From NCBI GenBank assembly GCA_009392195.1, contig VFGY01000016.1, positions 62,001 to 126,000 of the forward strand: a stretch of DNA of 64,000 bases, in the 5' to 3' direction. A program made the translations under genes and the position numbers. The stretch is from SAR202 cluster bacterium (GTDB lineage: Bacteria; Chloroflexota; Dehalococcoidia; Lucifugimonadales; OSU-TB39). The notes beneath the pieces are model-generated. The model was not told where the DNA came from and made no database searches. It saw nothing but the letters and a program-made list of their open reading frames with translations. Position 1 is the first letter of the stretch. Every line of letters begins with the position of its first letter. Of this stretch, positions 53,332-63,231 are shown in pieces.

Positions 53332-53765
53332 CTATTCTCCTGTATAGCGTTATCTAAAGCTGACCATGATAGTAGTGCACATTTTATACGGATTGGGAAA
53401 TTTTTGACTTGCGATAGTTTAATTAATTCACCTAGATCTGAAGGGTTTTTTACCGTCACATCGTTATTTATATATTTGACAAATAGATCTTCTAATTTTG
53501 AGAGTTGTCCAATTTGTTTGTTTATTATTGTTTCAGAAAGTAACGAACCAGCAGCTATGTTTATTTTGCATCCCACTGTTTGTATACCAACTTTTAATAT
53601 GAAACCGTTTTTTACTGATAGCTGTATTTGTACTTCATCGCCGCAAAAAGGGTTCAAGGAATTACCAGAATGAGTGCTATTAGACAAAAAATCATTATTC
53701 CTTGGTGTATTACTGTGTTCTATGATGTTTTTATCATACAGTTGAGCTAGCTTATCGCTTGGCAT
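53328..53765 (-). CDS. Second SufU/NifU-type scaffold paralogue
   Basis: A 145-residue SufU-like protein, distinct from the paralogue at 55464. The three Cys of the zinc/Fe-S site are kept: NPFCGDEV (about residue 42), VGCKINIAAGS, and RIKCALLSW. The family AS-A-S-S-M segment after the second Cys is altered to NIAAGSLL. Its ATG region overlaps the sufS stop by 14 bases, and tatD overlaps its end. It may be a zinc-dependent sulfur acceptor for SufS or a target-specific scaffold (inference). Confidence 0.82.
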   Translation of the reverse strand: MPSDKLAQLYDKNIIEHSNTPRNNDFLSNSTHSGNSLNPFCGDEVQIQLSVKNGFILKVGIQTVGCKINIAAGSLLSETIINKQIGQLSKLEDLFVKYINNDVTVKNPSDLGELIKLSQVKNFPIRIKCALLSWSALDNAIQENR

Positions 53766-55008
53766 GAGTGAAATATCTTATCGCTTCTTGTAATGTTTCT
53801 ACCAGAACGTCTATTTCTTTAGTAGTGTTGTATAAATAAAGACTTGCTCTTGCTGTAGCAGGGACACCCAATATTTTCATTAAGGGCATTGTACAGTGAT
53901 GTCCAGTTCTAACGGCTATACCGTAAGAATCTAGAAACGTCCCAATATCGTGCGGATGTAAGTTTGCAGAGTAGAAAGATATTATGCCACCTCGTTTTTC
54001 AGCGTCTTCCGGTCCATACACTGTTACGTTGTCAAGTTTTTTAAACTGTTTCAATGCATATTCAACCAATGATTTTTCGTGGTTGTGAATATTGGACATA
54101 CCGATTTTATTTAAGTATTCGATTGCAGCGTCAAACCCTATTACGTCAGCTATATTGGGTGTTCCTGCCTCAAATCGCATTGGTAATTCGTTCCAAGTTG
54201 CATCTTTCAGGGTAGCCTGCAATACCATTTCCCCGCCTCTGAAAAATGGTTCCATGTTTTCCAGTATGGAATTTTTTACGTATAGTACTCCGATTCCAGT
54301 TGGTCCCAACATTTTGTGGCTTGAAAAAGCTAGGAAATCGCAATCAAGGTCGATTACATCAACTGGTTCATGCGGTACACTTTGAGCACCATCAACCAAT
54401 ATTTTAGCATTATGTTTATGAGCTATTTCCCCTATTTTTTTAACAGGGTTAATTGTGCCTAATGAATTTGATGTGTGTACAATGCTTACCAATTTTGTCT
54501 TATCCGTGATTAAGGATTCAACCTGATTTAAATCTAAAGTTCCATCTTTAAGTACAGGTATAAATCTTAGTTCAGCTTTTTTATCTTGTGCCAATTTTTG
54601 CCAGGGAAGTAAATTACTGTGATGTTCCATCGATGTTAACACTATGTTGTCACCAGAAGATAAATTTTCTTCTCCCCAAGTTCGCGCTACAAGATTAAGA
54701 GACTCAGTTGTATTTCTAGTCCATATAATATTTGCTGAAGATTCTGATGATATGAAATGTGATACCGATTCTCGAGATTTTTCAAATAAGTCAGTTGCTA
54801 GTTGGCTCAGAGTATGCACTCCTCTATGTACGTTCGAATTATATTCTGAATAGTAGTTGGATATGGAGTCGATTACTGTTTTAGGTTTTTGGGAAGTCGC
54901 TGCGTTATCCATGTATACCAATGGATGCCCATTTATAGTTTGTTTAAGAATCGGGAAGTCATTTCTTATTTGGTTTAAATCTAATTGTGGTTTTTCAATT
55001 GTTGACAC
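53752..55008 (-). CDS. sufS: Cysteine desulfurase, SufS type
   Basis: A 418-residue PLP enzyme that removes sulfur from cysteine. The group II signature is present: YMDNAATSQKP, SMEHHSNLLPW, the PLP-lysine loop FLAFSSHKMLGPTGIGVLY, and the persulfide Cys in TGHHCTMPLM. The sulfur acceptor is probably one of the two SufU proteins flanking it. The start is GTG with AAGGG upstream. It lies between rrf2 and sufU2 in the SUF operon. Confidence 0.96.
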   Translation of the reverse strand: MSTIEKPQLDLNQIRNDFPILKQTINGHPLVYMDNAATSQKPKTVIDSISNYYSEYNSNVHRGVHTLSQLATDLFEKSRESVSHFISSESSANIIWTRNTTESLNLVARTWGEENLSSGDNIVLTSMEHHSNLLPWQKLAQDKKAELRFIPVLKDGTLDLNQVESLITDKTKLVSIVHTSNSLGTINPVKKIGEIAHKHNAKILVDGAQSVPHEPVDVIDLDCDFLAFSSHKMLGPTGIGVLYVKNSILENMEPFFRGGEMVLQATLKDATWNELPMRFEAGTPNIADVIGFDAAIEYLNKIGMSNIHNHEKSLVEYALKQFKKLDNVTVYGPEDAEKRGGIISFYSANLHPHDIGTFLDSYGIAVRTGHHCTMPLMKILGVPATARASLYLYNTTKEIDVLVETLQEAIRYFTHAKR

Positions 55009-55032
55009 TATTTGACCCTTGATTTCAATTAT

Positions 55033-55431
55033 TTAGTTGATTAAATCTGAGATAGTAGTAGAGTTCAGAACATCAGATACCGCTTTTTCAACTTTTTGCC
55101 AAACTGGCCTTTGTTCACAGCAGGAAGTTTTTTTACATGTATCTGGTGCCTTAATACATTCCAATAAATTTAATGGGGATCCAAGATGATTCATTATCAT
55201 GTTTAGATTGATTTCATCCGGTTTCGCTACAAGACTGTGTCCACCATTAGGACCAGTTTCAGATTTTGTTAATCCTTTTTGTTGTAATGTAACTAATAGC
55301 TTAGATAAATATGGTTGAGGAATATTTTGTCTGTTAGCAATTTCAGATGCTTTAATTGGTGACATTGATTGGTTTTTTGCCAAATCTACTAATGCTCTAA
55401 CTCCATAGTCTACTTGCATTGGTATATACAT
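55033..55431 (-). CDS. Rrf2-family Fe-S regulator of the SUF operon
   Basis: A 132-residue winged-helix repressor. The DNA-binding half has YGVRALVDLAKN, the recognition helix QNIPQPYLSKLLVTLQQKGL and SETGPNGGHSLVAKP. The sensor loop after LLEC contains C-x6-C-x4-CC (CIKAPDTCKKTSCC), so at least three Cys for an Fe-S cluster as in IscR. AGGAG precedes the ATG. Encoded within the operon it likely controls; a candidate operator is at 59619-59631. Confidence 0.9.
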   Translation of the reverse strand: MYIPMQVDYGVRALVDLAKNQSMSPIKASEIANRQNIPQPYLSKLLVTLQQKGLTKSETGPNGGHSLVAKPDEINLNMIMNHLGSPLNLLECIKAPDTCKKTSCCEQRPVWQKVEKAVSDVLNSTTISDLIN

Positions 55432-55463
55432 AGATTTTCTCCTGATTTTTTGAGGTACAGTAG

Positions 55464-55934
55464 TTATTCTGTGGTAACAGTTCCTTTTTTGTCTTCAATT
55501 GCTGAATTCAATGTGTGCCAGCCTAATATTGCACATTTTATCCTGGCTGGATAAGCTGATACTCCTGCTAGAGATTGTAAATCTCCTAATATTGGTGACT
55601 CTTCAATAAATCCGGTATCGTTGGTAATCATTGCATGAAATTCTTGGAATACTTTCTTTGCTTGTTCCAAAGACATGTTTTTTAGTTGGTCTGTCATCAT
55701 TGATGCGGATGCTTGTGATATAGCACATCCTGACCCACTGAATTTTATGTCCGTTATTTTGTCGTTATCCACCAAGAGGTATACCTCGATATTATCTCCG
55801 CAAAAGGGATTAAATCCTTCTGCGTTATGAGTTGGATTTGGTATATCTCCATAATTTTGAGGGTTTTGGTTGTGCTCAATAATTATGTCTTGGTAAAGTT
55901 CATCTAAATCAGACTTTTTGTCATAATCTGTCAT
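55464..55934 (-). CDS. sufU: SufU Fe-S assembly scaffold/sulfur acceptor
   Basis: A 156-residue SufU with the full canonical pattern: IIIEHNQNPQNYG, NPFCGDNI, GSGCAISQASASMM and PARIKCAILGWHTL. These carry the three Cys and Asp that bind zinc and accept sulfur from SufS. It follows sufD by 30 bases and precedes the regulator gene by 32. Confidence 0.95.
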   Translation of the reverse strand: MTDYDKKSDLDELYQDIIIEHNQNPQNYGDIPNPTHNAEGFNPFCGDNIEVYLLVDNDKITDIKFSGSGCAISQASASMMTDQLKNMSLEQAKKVFQEFHAMITNDTGFIEESPILGDLQSLAGVSAYPARIKCAILGWHTLNSAIEDKKGTVTTE

Positions 55935-55964
55935 TTTAAATTTAATTGTTCCTATATTTTGGTT

Positions 55965-57224
55965 TTATTTGGGTAGCCAATTGCTATGCAGATATTTTTT
56001 GAATGATTCCAACTTTATCTCGTCAATTATTTGATTTGCGAATCCGTTGATTAGGAGTTTTCTAGCCATCTCAATTCCTATACCTCTTGATTGCATGTAG
56101 AAAAGTGCTTCGGTGGCGATCGAACCTGCAGTTGCTCCGTGGGCACATTCGACATCATCAGCATAAATTTCAAGCATGGGCTTGGTATTTATTCTTGCTC
56201 CTTTCGAAAGAATTAGGTTTTTGTCTGTTTGCTTCGCAACGGTTTTCTGTGCGTTTTTTCGTACCAAAACGCCGCCGCTAAATACTGCTTTTGATTTATC
56301 GTCCAAGATTCCTTTGTAAAATATTTCACTTTTAGCTTTTGGTACGGCGTGGTCTATCATTATGTGGTTGTCTATATGTTCAGACCCAGAAGTAAAATAT
56401 AAACCTTTTAGAGAACATTCACTGTATTCTCCGGCTAAATATATTTTCAATTCGTTTCGCAATATTGATGCGCCCTTTGCAATTGATATTGACTCAAATG
56501 TGCTGTTCTTTTCCTGATTAACATAAGTTGAGTTGATTTGATAGGCCTCAGGATTTTGGTTGACTAGTTGATAATATGTTAAATGAGAGTTTTCTCCTAA
56601 GAATATTTGAGTAACGCTATTATTTAAGTGGATTTTATCAGTTAAGCTAACGTGACATTCTAGTATCGTAGACTGGCTGTTTGGTTGTGTCATTATAACC
56701 GTACGTGGGTGTGTCTCGGTTGGTGGTTTTGGGTTTGTTGATACATGGATGATTTGAACTAGATTATTAGGTTCACCATCGGATTTAATTGAATCAAATA
56801 TGCTAGGTATTTGAATCAATGCGCCATCATAAAAAGCACCGTTATTAATATTAGAGAAAATATCTTGAGTTGGTACTGACCGCCATTTTTTAAAACTGTT
56901 TTCTACCTCAATCGAAATAGTATTATTCCTAAAGTTCATGGGTGCTGACGATAAGTATTCAACAAAATAGCCGTCAATAAAAATTAATAGCATTGCATTA
57001 TCTATCAAGGGTGTATGTTTTTCTAAGTCATCTAGAGTTATATGCTGAACTTTAGTTTCAATTTCTTTATCTGGATGTCCTTGTTTATTTGGCTGGTTGA
57101 AATTAGTATTTGCTATTGGTTTTAAATTGGTGTATTTCCAATTTTCGTTACCTTTGGAAGTAGTTGGTATAGCCGTACTTCCTTCAATTTTAGGATCCAT
57201 ATAATCAGGTCGATTCACTATCAA
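55965..57224 (-). CDS. sufD: Fe-S assembly protein SufD
   Basis: A 419-residue SufB/SufD-fold protein. N-terminal GNENWKYTNLKPI is the characteristic SufD opening, and the C-terminal beta-helix core contains HIDNHIMIDHAVP, SEIFYKGILDDKSKAVFSG (in two parts), and DDVECAHGATAG with the conserved Cys-x-His. It forms the SufBCD complex with SufB and SufC, on which clusters are built. The start is TTG with AAAGGA just upstream. It follows sufC after 69 bases. Confidence 0.94.
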   Translation of the reverse strand: MIVNRPDYMDPKIEGSTAIPTTSKGNENWKYTNLKPIANTNFNQPNKQGHPDKEIETKVQHITLDDLEKHTPLIDNAMLLIFIDGYFVEYLSSAPMNFRNNTISIEVENSFKKWRSVPTQDIFSNINNGAFYDGALIQIPSIFDSIKSDGEPNNLVQIIHVSTNPKPPTETHPRTVIMTQPNSQSTILECHVSLTDKIHLNNSVTQIFLGENSHLTYYQLVNQNPEAYQINSTYVNQEKNSTFESISIAKGASILRNELKIYLAGEYSECSLKGLYFTSGSEHIDNHIMIDHAVPKAKSEIFYKGILDDKSKAVFSGGVLVRKNAQKTVAKQTDKNLILSKGARINTKPMLEIYADDVECAHGATAGSIATEALFYMQSRGIGIEMARKLLINGFANQIIDEIKLESFKKYLHSNWLPK

Positions 57225-57293
57225 ATGTCCTTTATTTCCCGTATGCTTTTTGGTTTGAATTTTTCATTAGAATCATATTCAATGAAATCTGTT

Positions 57294-58034
57294 TTATTTT
57301 TTTAACCAGTCATATCCTTTTTGTTCTAATTGTTCTGCCAACTTGTGGTCTCCAGACTTCACTATCTTTCCGTCCATAAGAACATGTACATAATCTGGAG
57401 TTATATAAGTCAGTATTCTTTGGTAATGAGTGACTAACATTATTGATAAATCTGGATTTTGCAAGATTTTTACGCTTTCAGCGATGGTTTTTAAGGCATC
57501 TATATCTAAGCCTGAATCAGTTTCGTCTAATAGGGCTAATTGGGGTTGTAAAACGGCAAGTTGTAAAATTTCATTTCGTTTTTTTTCACCACCAGAAAAT
57601 CCGTCATTAACAAATCGTTTTGAGAGTTCTGATTTCATCCCGACCAGTTTAATTTTTTCTTGGTATAGTTTATTAAATTCTCTTATCGGCATCTCTGCCT
57701 GTCCGGAATGAACCCTTTTAGCATCTAAAGCGGTTTTCAAAAATTGCCTGTTTTTAACACCTGGGATTTCTACAGGGTATTGGAATGCAAGAAAAACACC
57801 TTCTTTTGATCTTTCGTCTGGTGGCATTTCAACTATGTTATTGCCTTTGTATATTATCTCCCCTTTGGTTACTGAATAATTAGGGTTGCCTGCAATAACA
57901 TTCGCTAAAGTACTTTTTCCGCTTCCATTTGGTCCCATTACTGCGTGTGTTTCACCAGAGTTAATGGATAACGAAATTCCATTTATTATTTGGGTTTCTC
58001 CGATAGATACATGTAAGTCATTAATTTGTAGCAT
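57294..58034 (-). CDS. sufC: Fe-S assembly ATPase SufC
   Basis: A 246-residue ABC-type ATPase. Walker A is GPNGSGKST, Q-loop FLAFQYPVEIPG, signature FSGGEKKRNEI, Walker B LALLDETDSGLD and the switch His LVTHYQR. FSGGEKKRNEI is the SufC form. Drives conformational changes in SufBD. AAGGTG lies upstream of the ATG. Confidence 0.97.
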   Translation of the reverse strand: MLQINDLHVSIGETQIINGISLSINSGETHAVMGPNGSGKSTLANVIAGNPNYSVTKGEIIYKGNNIVEMPPDERSKEGVFLAFQYPVEIPGVKNRQFLKTALDAKRVHSGQAEMPIREFNKLYQEKIKLVGMKSELSKRFVNDGFSGGEKKRNEILQLAVLQPQLALLDETDSGLDIDALKTIAESVKILQNPDLSIMLVTHYQRILTYITPDYVHVLMDGKIVKSGDHKLAEQLEQKGYDWLKK

Positions 58035-58082
58035 GTTATTATTTCACCTTACTAAAACTGATTGATTATCATTTGAACTAAT

Positions 58083-59549
58083 TTAGCCAACGGCACCTTC
58101 TAAGCTGACTCTTAGAAGTTGTTGTGCTTCCATAGCGAATTCAAACGGTAATTCCTGGAATATACCTCTACAGAAACCATTTATAATCATATAATGTGCT
58201 TCTTCTTCAGAAATTCCTCTTTGCATACAATAAAAAAGTTTTTCGTCGCTAACTTTTGAAGTCGATGCTTCATGTTCCATGTTAGCTGAAGGATTTCGTA
58301 CTTCTATGTAGGGAACGGTGTGAGCGCCACATGAATCTCCTATTAGTAAGGAGTCGCATTGTGTGAAATTAGTGGCATTATCAGCTGATGGCATTATCTG
58401 AACTAATCCCCTATATGTATTTTGACCTTCGCCAGCAGAAATCCCTTTTGCAACTATTGTGCTTTTCGTGTTCTTGCCGATATGAATCATCTTGGTTCCG
58501 GTGTCAGCCTGTTGGTGGTTGTTTGCTAGTGCTACTGAATAAAATTCTCCAGTAGAGTTTTCTCCTTCAAGCATTACGCTAGGATATTTCCAAGTTATTG
58601 CTGAACCTGTTTCCACTTGAGTCCAGGATATCTTGGAATTTTTTCCTATGCATCTGCCTCTTTTGGTTACAAAGTTGTATACTCCTCCATTTCCGTCTTT
58701 ATCTCCCGGGTACCAATTTTGCAATGTAGAATACTTGATTTCAGCATTTTCTAAAGCTACTAGTTCTACAACTGCCGCATGTAGCTGGTGCGTTTTTCTC
58801 ATTGGAGCTGTACATCCTTCTAGATAACTTACATATGAATCTTTATCTGCTACGATTAATGTTCTTTCGAATTGACCAGTTTCTTCAGAGTTGATTCTGA
58901 AATATGTCATCAATTCAATAGGGCACTTTACTCCTGGTGGAACATAAACAAAAGAACCATCACTGAATACTGCTGAATTAAGAGTTGCGTAGAAATTATC
59001 ACTATATGGGACAACTGAACCTAGATATTTTTGGATCAATTCAGGATGTGTTTTTACGGCTTCACTGACCGAACAGAAAATCACTCCAGCATCTTCCAAT
59101 TTCTTTTGATAGGTTGTTGCTACAGAAACGCTATCAAAAATTGCATCTACAGCCACCCCAGTAAGTTTCTTTTGCTCTTCTAAAGGTATCCCAAGTTTTT
59201 CAAAAGTAGATAAAAGTTCAGGGTCTACTTCATCTAAACTTTTTGGTTTTTCTGTTTGGGTTGATGGAGCAGCGTAATAATGTATATCTTGATAGTCAAT
59301 GTCTTTAAAATTTACTTTTGCCCAATCAGGTTCATTATCTGAGTATTTTAACCATTGCCTGTAAGCATTTAATCGCCAATCTAGTAAAAAGGAAGGTTCT
59401 TCCTTTTTTTGGGATATCATCCTTACAACATCTTCATTTAAACCTTTTGGGGCAATATCAGATTCAATTTCAGTGGTGAAACCATATTTGTACTCAGAAG
59501 AAATCTCTTGGTCTTTCGAATTTCGTGATAATACTTTGTTTGAAGGCAT
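58083..59549 (-). CDS. sufB: Fe-S assembly protein SufB
   Basis: A 488-residue SufB, the cluster-bearing subunit of SufBCD. The core contains [20 protein letters not shown] (in two parts), [21 protein letters not shown], the beta-helix segment [19 protein letters not shown] and the C-terminal [22 protein letters not shown] with the conserved late Cys. First gene of the operon, about 57 bases downstream of the predicted transcription start at about 59606. Confidence 0.97.
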   Translation of the reverse strand: MPSNKVLSRNSKDQEISSEYKYGFTTEIESDIAPKGLNEDVVRMISQKKEEPSFLLDWRLNAYRQWLKYSDNEPDWAKVNFKDIDYQDIHYYAAPSTQTEKPKSLDEVDPELLSTFEKLGIPLEEQKKLTGVAVDAIFDSVSVATTYQKKLEDAGVIFCSVSEAVKTHPELIQKYLGSVVPYSDNFYATLNSAVFSDGSFVYVPPGVKCPIELMTYFRINSEETGQFERTLIVADKDSYVSYLEGCTAPMRKTHQLHAAVVELVALENAEIKYSTLQNWYPGDKDGNGGVYNFVTKRGRCIGKNSKISWTQVETGSAITWKYPSVMLEGENSTGEFYSVALANNHQQADTGTKMIHIGKNTKSTIVAKGISAGEGQNTYRGLVQIMPSADNATNFTQCDSLLIGDSCGAHTVPYIEVRNPSANMEHEASTSKVSDEKLFYCMQRGISEEEAHYMIINGFCRGIFQELPFEFAMEAQQLLRVSLEGAVG

Positions 59550-59612
59550 ATTTGTACCCGTGAATTTACTACCTAAAATAGTTATTTATTTTAATTATTA
59601 AAGGCACTTTTT

Positions 59613-59631
59613 ATTATAGACCAATATGGTC
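59613..59631 (-). promoter_or_regulatory. Candidate suf promoter with abutting palindromic operator
   Basis: On the minus strand a perfect palindrome GACCATATTGGTC (59619-59631; arms of five, spacer of three) directly abuts TATAAT (59613-59618), a consensus -10 box. No good -35 hexamer is seen at 17 bases, a hint of regulated initiation. The Rrf2 regulator encoded in the operon is the natural candidate to bind it; that is inference. Start site would be near 59606. Confidence 0.55.
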
Positions 59632-59692
59632 AACAAATAAATATGTGAAATATCTTTGAGGGTGTAAATTTTATCCCCTGTGGAGGAAGATT

Positions 59693-60640
59693 TTATTGAT
59701 AGTTATTCAATAATTCGTAAATCATTCTTTTAGTTTTAGATGAATCGATATCTACAGCTAGCTTCGTATTTCCTTTTTTTGAAGATAATTCTGTTTGCCC
59801 ACGAAATTTTGATGAAGAACAATCTACTTCTATAGATACTTCTTCAAAACAAAAAAAGTCAGGTGCTAGATATGCAACTAAGGCGACAGGGTCATGAAAA
59901 TGAAATTGAGTACGGTGAATAGAATCTTGGTTAAACCATGAGGATATTAACTCGTTCGTGAATTTAGCTATGTTGCTATTTTGTTGTAGCCATGGCATTT
60001 CAAATTTAGACACGTATACTTTTTCAGTTATATCCAAAGGGATTAATGTTGTTGGTATCTCGGATCTGAATATGTATTCTGCGGCAACTGGGTCGTTATA
60101 TATATTGAATTCTGCGAATGGCGTAACATTTCCTTTACCATTAATTGATCCTCCCATAATCGTAATACTGCTTATTGATTTTCTGAATAGTGGATTGTTT
60201 TTTATAGCGATAGCAATGTTTGTTAAAGGTCCAATCGCAAGCACATCAATTTTCTTCAAATCATTACTTGAAAAAATGTTTTTTGCAGGTATTGTGGTTC
60301 TTTCTGAATTGTATTTGCTTAAGTCGATTCCTAAACCGTGTTCTCCATGAAATTCATATGCGTATTGGAACCTTCCTTCAATAGGTCGATCAGCACCAAT
60401 CCCGATTTTTACATTATCGATTTCTAGGCTTGACATAGATTGTTTTTTATAAAAATCTAATAGCAAACATGTGTTTTTAGTGGTGTCTTCTATTGTTGCA
60501 TTTCCACCTATAGTAGTGATTGAAGGGAGGGTATTTAGGTTTGAATTATTCAAGAAATTCAAAACCATAAATATGGCTAATGCATCGTCTATCCCGGGGT
60601 CGCAATCAATCAGCATGTTCAACATTTCATCTGGAAACAT
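59693..60640 (-). CDS. Inosine-uridine-preferring nucleoside hydrolase
   Basis: A 315-residue calcium-dependent nucleoside hydrolase that releases ribose from purine or pyrimidine nucleosides. The N-terminal metal motif is LIDCDPGIDDALAI, with TIGGNATIED, AIGPLTNIA, IMGGSINGKGN, and FNIYNDPVAAEYIF in order. The catalytic His region and C-terminal Asp (HDPVALVAYL) are present. It overlaps the end of the phytoene/squalene synthase gene; an ATG at 60625 would instead leave a one-base gap. Confidence 0.93.
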   Translation of the reverse strand: MFPDEMLNMLIDCDPGIDDALAIFMVLNFLNNSNLNTLPSITTIGGNATIEDTTKNTCLLLDFYKKQSMSSLEIDNVKIGIGADRPIEGRFQYAYEFHGEHGLGIDLSKYNSERTTIPAKNIFSSNDLKKIDVLAIGPLTNIAIAIKNNPLFRKSISSITIMGGSINGKGNVTPFAEFNIYNDPVAAEYIFRSEIPTTLIPLDITEKVYVSKFEMPWLQQNSNIAKFTNELISSWFNQDSIHRTQFHFHDPVALVAYLAPDFFCFEEVSIEVDCSSSKFRGQTELSSKKGNTKLAVDIDSSKTKRMIYELLNNYQ

Positions 60641-61502
60641 ATAGTCGTTTTTTTAAGTTCGGCAAATAGTATTTTATTAAAAGATGCACCTTGTTGATAA
60701 AGTTCAACTCTGTTCTTTGCTTCAGAATTAAATTAGGATTTTTGTTCATTTGATTCAATAATTTCATATATACTTCAGCAATTAATTCTAAACATTGTTG
60801 AGAATCTTTATGCAATAAATTTTTAAGTGGTTTGCTTTTAGCGAAATATTTTTCAGCGCGTGAAATTTGTATTTTGATAAGGTTATTGAAATTGGCATTG
60901 ATAATACCATTTCCTAATTCATTATAGGTATATCCTGAATACTCGAAGTCTTCTTTAGGTAAATAAATGCGGTTCATTCCAAAATCTTCTTTAACATCTC
61001 TTATAATATTTGTTAGCTGCATTGCCACACCTAAATCTATAGCTAATTCTTTACATCTTTCATTATCATATCCGAAAATATTTAGGCACATTAATCCAAC
61101 AGTAGAAGCTACTCTATAACAATAAAGTTTTAATTCTTCGAAGGTTTCAAATTTCACAAAATCTATGTCAGTTTCCATCCCCAGTAAAAGGTCTTCAAAA
61201 TATAAAAGAGGGATTTCATATGTATTTATAACATCATGAACCGCCAACATTATTGAATTTTGATTAGTAGATTTGTTTTCTGGTTGTAGACTAAACCTAA
61301 CCTCATCTACACCTCGTTTTTTCTCTATGGGTTTGTCCGTATTGTCAACGATATCATCACACAACCTACAGAAAGCATATATTACATATATCGCTTTTCT
61401 TTTATGAGTCGGTAGTGTGCGTGACGCTAGGTAAAAACTCGTTGATTGTAACTTAACAAGTTTTTCACATTGGTTATAAGAATCAGCTAAAGCAGGTTTC
61501 AT
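60627..61502 (-). CDS. Phytoene/squalene synthase
   Basis: A 291-residue head-to-head prenyl synthase. The two Asp-rich motifs are CRLCDDIVDN and LTNIIRDVKEDFGMNRIYLP, the latter diagnostic of the family. YRVASTVGLM and TSFYLASRTLP are also in place. Whether it uses FPP (squalene) or GGPP (phytoene) cannot be decided; the gene two downstream-upstream in this group encodes a GGPP-type synthase, but no carotenoid desaturase is seen, so I give no symbol. Confidence 0.93.
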   Translation of the reverse strand: MKPALADSYNQCEKLVKLQSTSFYLASRTLPTHKRKAIYVIYAFCRLCDDIVDNTDKPIEKKRGVDEVRFSLQPENKSTNQNSIMLAVHDVINTYEIPLLYFEDLLLGMETDIDFVKFETFEELKLYCYRVASTVGLMCLNIFGYDNERCKELAIDLGVAMQLTNIIRDVKEDFGMNRIYLPKEDFEYSGYTYNELGNGIINANFNNLIKIQISRAEKYFAKSKPLKNLLHKDSQQCLELIAEVYMKLLNQMNKNPNLILKQRTELNFINKVHLLIKYYLPNLKKRLYVSR

Positions 61503-61569
61503 TTAAACTAAATGTTACGTAGATGCCTTAAAGCATGAAATTAGTATTTTAATATTTTTGTGGATTTAA

Positions 61570-62055
61570 TCAAATTCCCATAATTTGCACAACGATTTCT
61601 CGCGGGGTTATTTTTGATTCATCGAGTTCAACTACGAAAATACGTTGCCATTGTCCTAGTGTTAAAAGTCCATTTGCTACTGGGATTGTTTCACTACTAC
61701 CAAGTATGAGATGTTGGCAGTGGGAATGACCATTTGGAGGTTCTCCTTCATTCATGTTTACGGTCCTAATTGTGAAGTCATTATGCCCGTATCTTGAATT
61801 TTTTGGAGATAGTTTTTCTAACAAACTAGCCATATCATTTAAAAGCAGTGGTTCATTTTCTTGAATTACAATTGCAGATGTGGTGTGTCTTGAATATATG
61901 GTTATAGTGCCATCAGATATTTTTGTGTTATCTACTATATCGATTATTTTCTCAGTTATGTCGATGAATTCTGGAGCTGATGAAGTATTAATTATGAGTG
62001 TTGATGTTTTTGATATAAATCCCTGTTTTAAGTCAGGTTCTTTATTTAAATTCAT
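61570..62055 (-). CDS. YjbQ-family (UPF0047) protein
   Basis: A 161-residue protein of the secondary thiamine-phosphate synthase/YjbQ family. It has YSRHTTSAIVIQENEP, DMASLLEKL, the HxHxxH-like GHSHCQHLILGSSETIPV and the C-terminal LGQWQRIFVVELD. The family has weak thiamin-phosphate synthase activity in vitro; the physiological role is unclear. Lies between phytoene/squalene synthase and GGPP synthase genes. Confidence 0.9.
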   Translation of the reverse strand: MNLNKEPDLKQGFISKTSTLIINTSSAPEFIDITEKIIDIVDNTKISDGTITIYSRHTTSAIVIQENEPLLLNDMASLLEKLSPKNSRYGHNDFTIRTVNMNEGEPPNGHSHCQHLILGSSETIPVANGLLTLGQWQRIFVVELDESKITPREIVVQIMGI

Positions 62056-62151
62056 ATTTATTTCCTTAACAATCGCGAGGGTTGATTAAAATTTTCACAA
62101 ACCCCACTATAACATCTAGTGAAGCTTGGGATAAAGTTTAAATATTGCAAA

Positions 62152-63231
62152 TTAATGTTGCCGTTGGGTTAAGAATAATGCAATCGATTCTATGTCTTTT
62201 CTGGATTCTTCTGGTATGGAAACGTTTTTTATGCTAGATAAGGCTTTTTGACAGTATGTTGTTGCTAAATCCAAGCAGCGCTCCTTGGTTTTTGATTGTT
62301 CCATTATATTCAGGATTTCATTCAAATCTTGGTTGGAAATCGTGTGTTTACTATATATATTTTCAATTATCTTTTGGTTTTTATTTGTAGTATTTGAATT
62401 TGTTAAAATGATAGGCAAGCTATTCTTTTTCCTTATTATATCTGCACCGACCGGTTTCCCTGTTTTTGATTCTTTACCCCATATACCCAGTATATCGTCG
62501 GTTATTTGGAATACAGCTCCTAAATATTTCCCGAAATCATTGAAAGCTTTTAATTTGTTTTGGTTTTCTGTTGCTAAAATCACACCTATGTTTATTGCTG
62601 CAGTTATTAATGCTCCTGTTTTTTTTGAAATCATTTCCAAATAAAGCTGTTTTGTTAATGATGTTTCGCCTTCATATTTTATATCTAAATATTGCCCTTC
62701 AATCATTTCTAGACACGCTTGGGTTAAAATAGAATTGACTCTTAAGCATTTGTTTGTCGGCACGCCAGTTTCCATTAATTTATTCATTGTGATATCGGCA
62801 ATTATCCGTAAATTATTTCCAGCTATTAATGCTTTCGGATTACCCCATAAAGCCCATATGGTGGGTCTATTGTGTCTTAATTCATCTTTATCCTGTATGT
62901 CGTCATGGATTAAAGAAAAGTTATGTATTAATTCAAGTGGTATAGCTGCTGGCATTACTTGTTCAACATTACCCCCTGCAGCATCACATGCCAGGACACA
63001 TAGGATTGGTCGTAATGCCTTGCCCGATATGGGTTTATTTGTTGGTTGTCCAGTAGAGTCTGTCCACCCAAGAAAATATTTCAACATAGTATTGATTTTT
63101 GTTTCGTTATTGGGAAATTGATGTTGCATCATCGAACTAACTTGTGCGTGATATTTTGAAAATATATTTGTTACGCGTTTTTCGGAATCTGAATACATCC
63201 AACTATTTTCACTTGAACTTTTTCGATACAC
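62152..63231 (-). CDS. Polyprenyl (geranylgeranyl) diphosphate synthase
   Basis: A 359-residue all-helical prenyltransferase that condenses IPP with allylic diphosphates. The first Asp-rich motif is LIHDDIQDKDELRHNRPT (DDxxD), the second FQITDDILGIWG has DDxxG rather than DDxxD. GKALRP opens the substrate-binding region. Aromatic/Ala residues before the first motif (LIHNFSL) suggest C20 or longer product. The start is GTG with AGGA upstream. It diverges from nuoA. Confidence 0.93.
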   Translation of the reverse strand: MYRKSSSENSWMYSDSEKRVTNIFSKYHAQVSSMMQHQFPNNETKINTMLKYFLGWTDSTGQPTNKPISGKALRPILCVLACDAAGGNVEQVMPAAIPLELIHNFSLIHDDIQDKDELRHNRPTIWALWGNPKALIAGNNLRIIADITMNKLMETGVPTNKCLRVNSILTQACLEMIEGQYLDIKYEGETSLTKQLYLEMISKKTGALITAAINIGVILATENQNKLKAFNDFGKYLGAVFQITDDILGIWGKESKTGKPVGADIIRKKNSLPIILTNSNTTNKNQKIIENIYSKHTISNQDLNEILNIMEQSKTKERCLDLATTYCQKALSSIKNVSIPEESRKDIESIALFLTQRQH

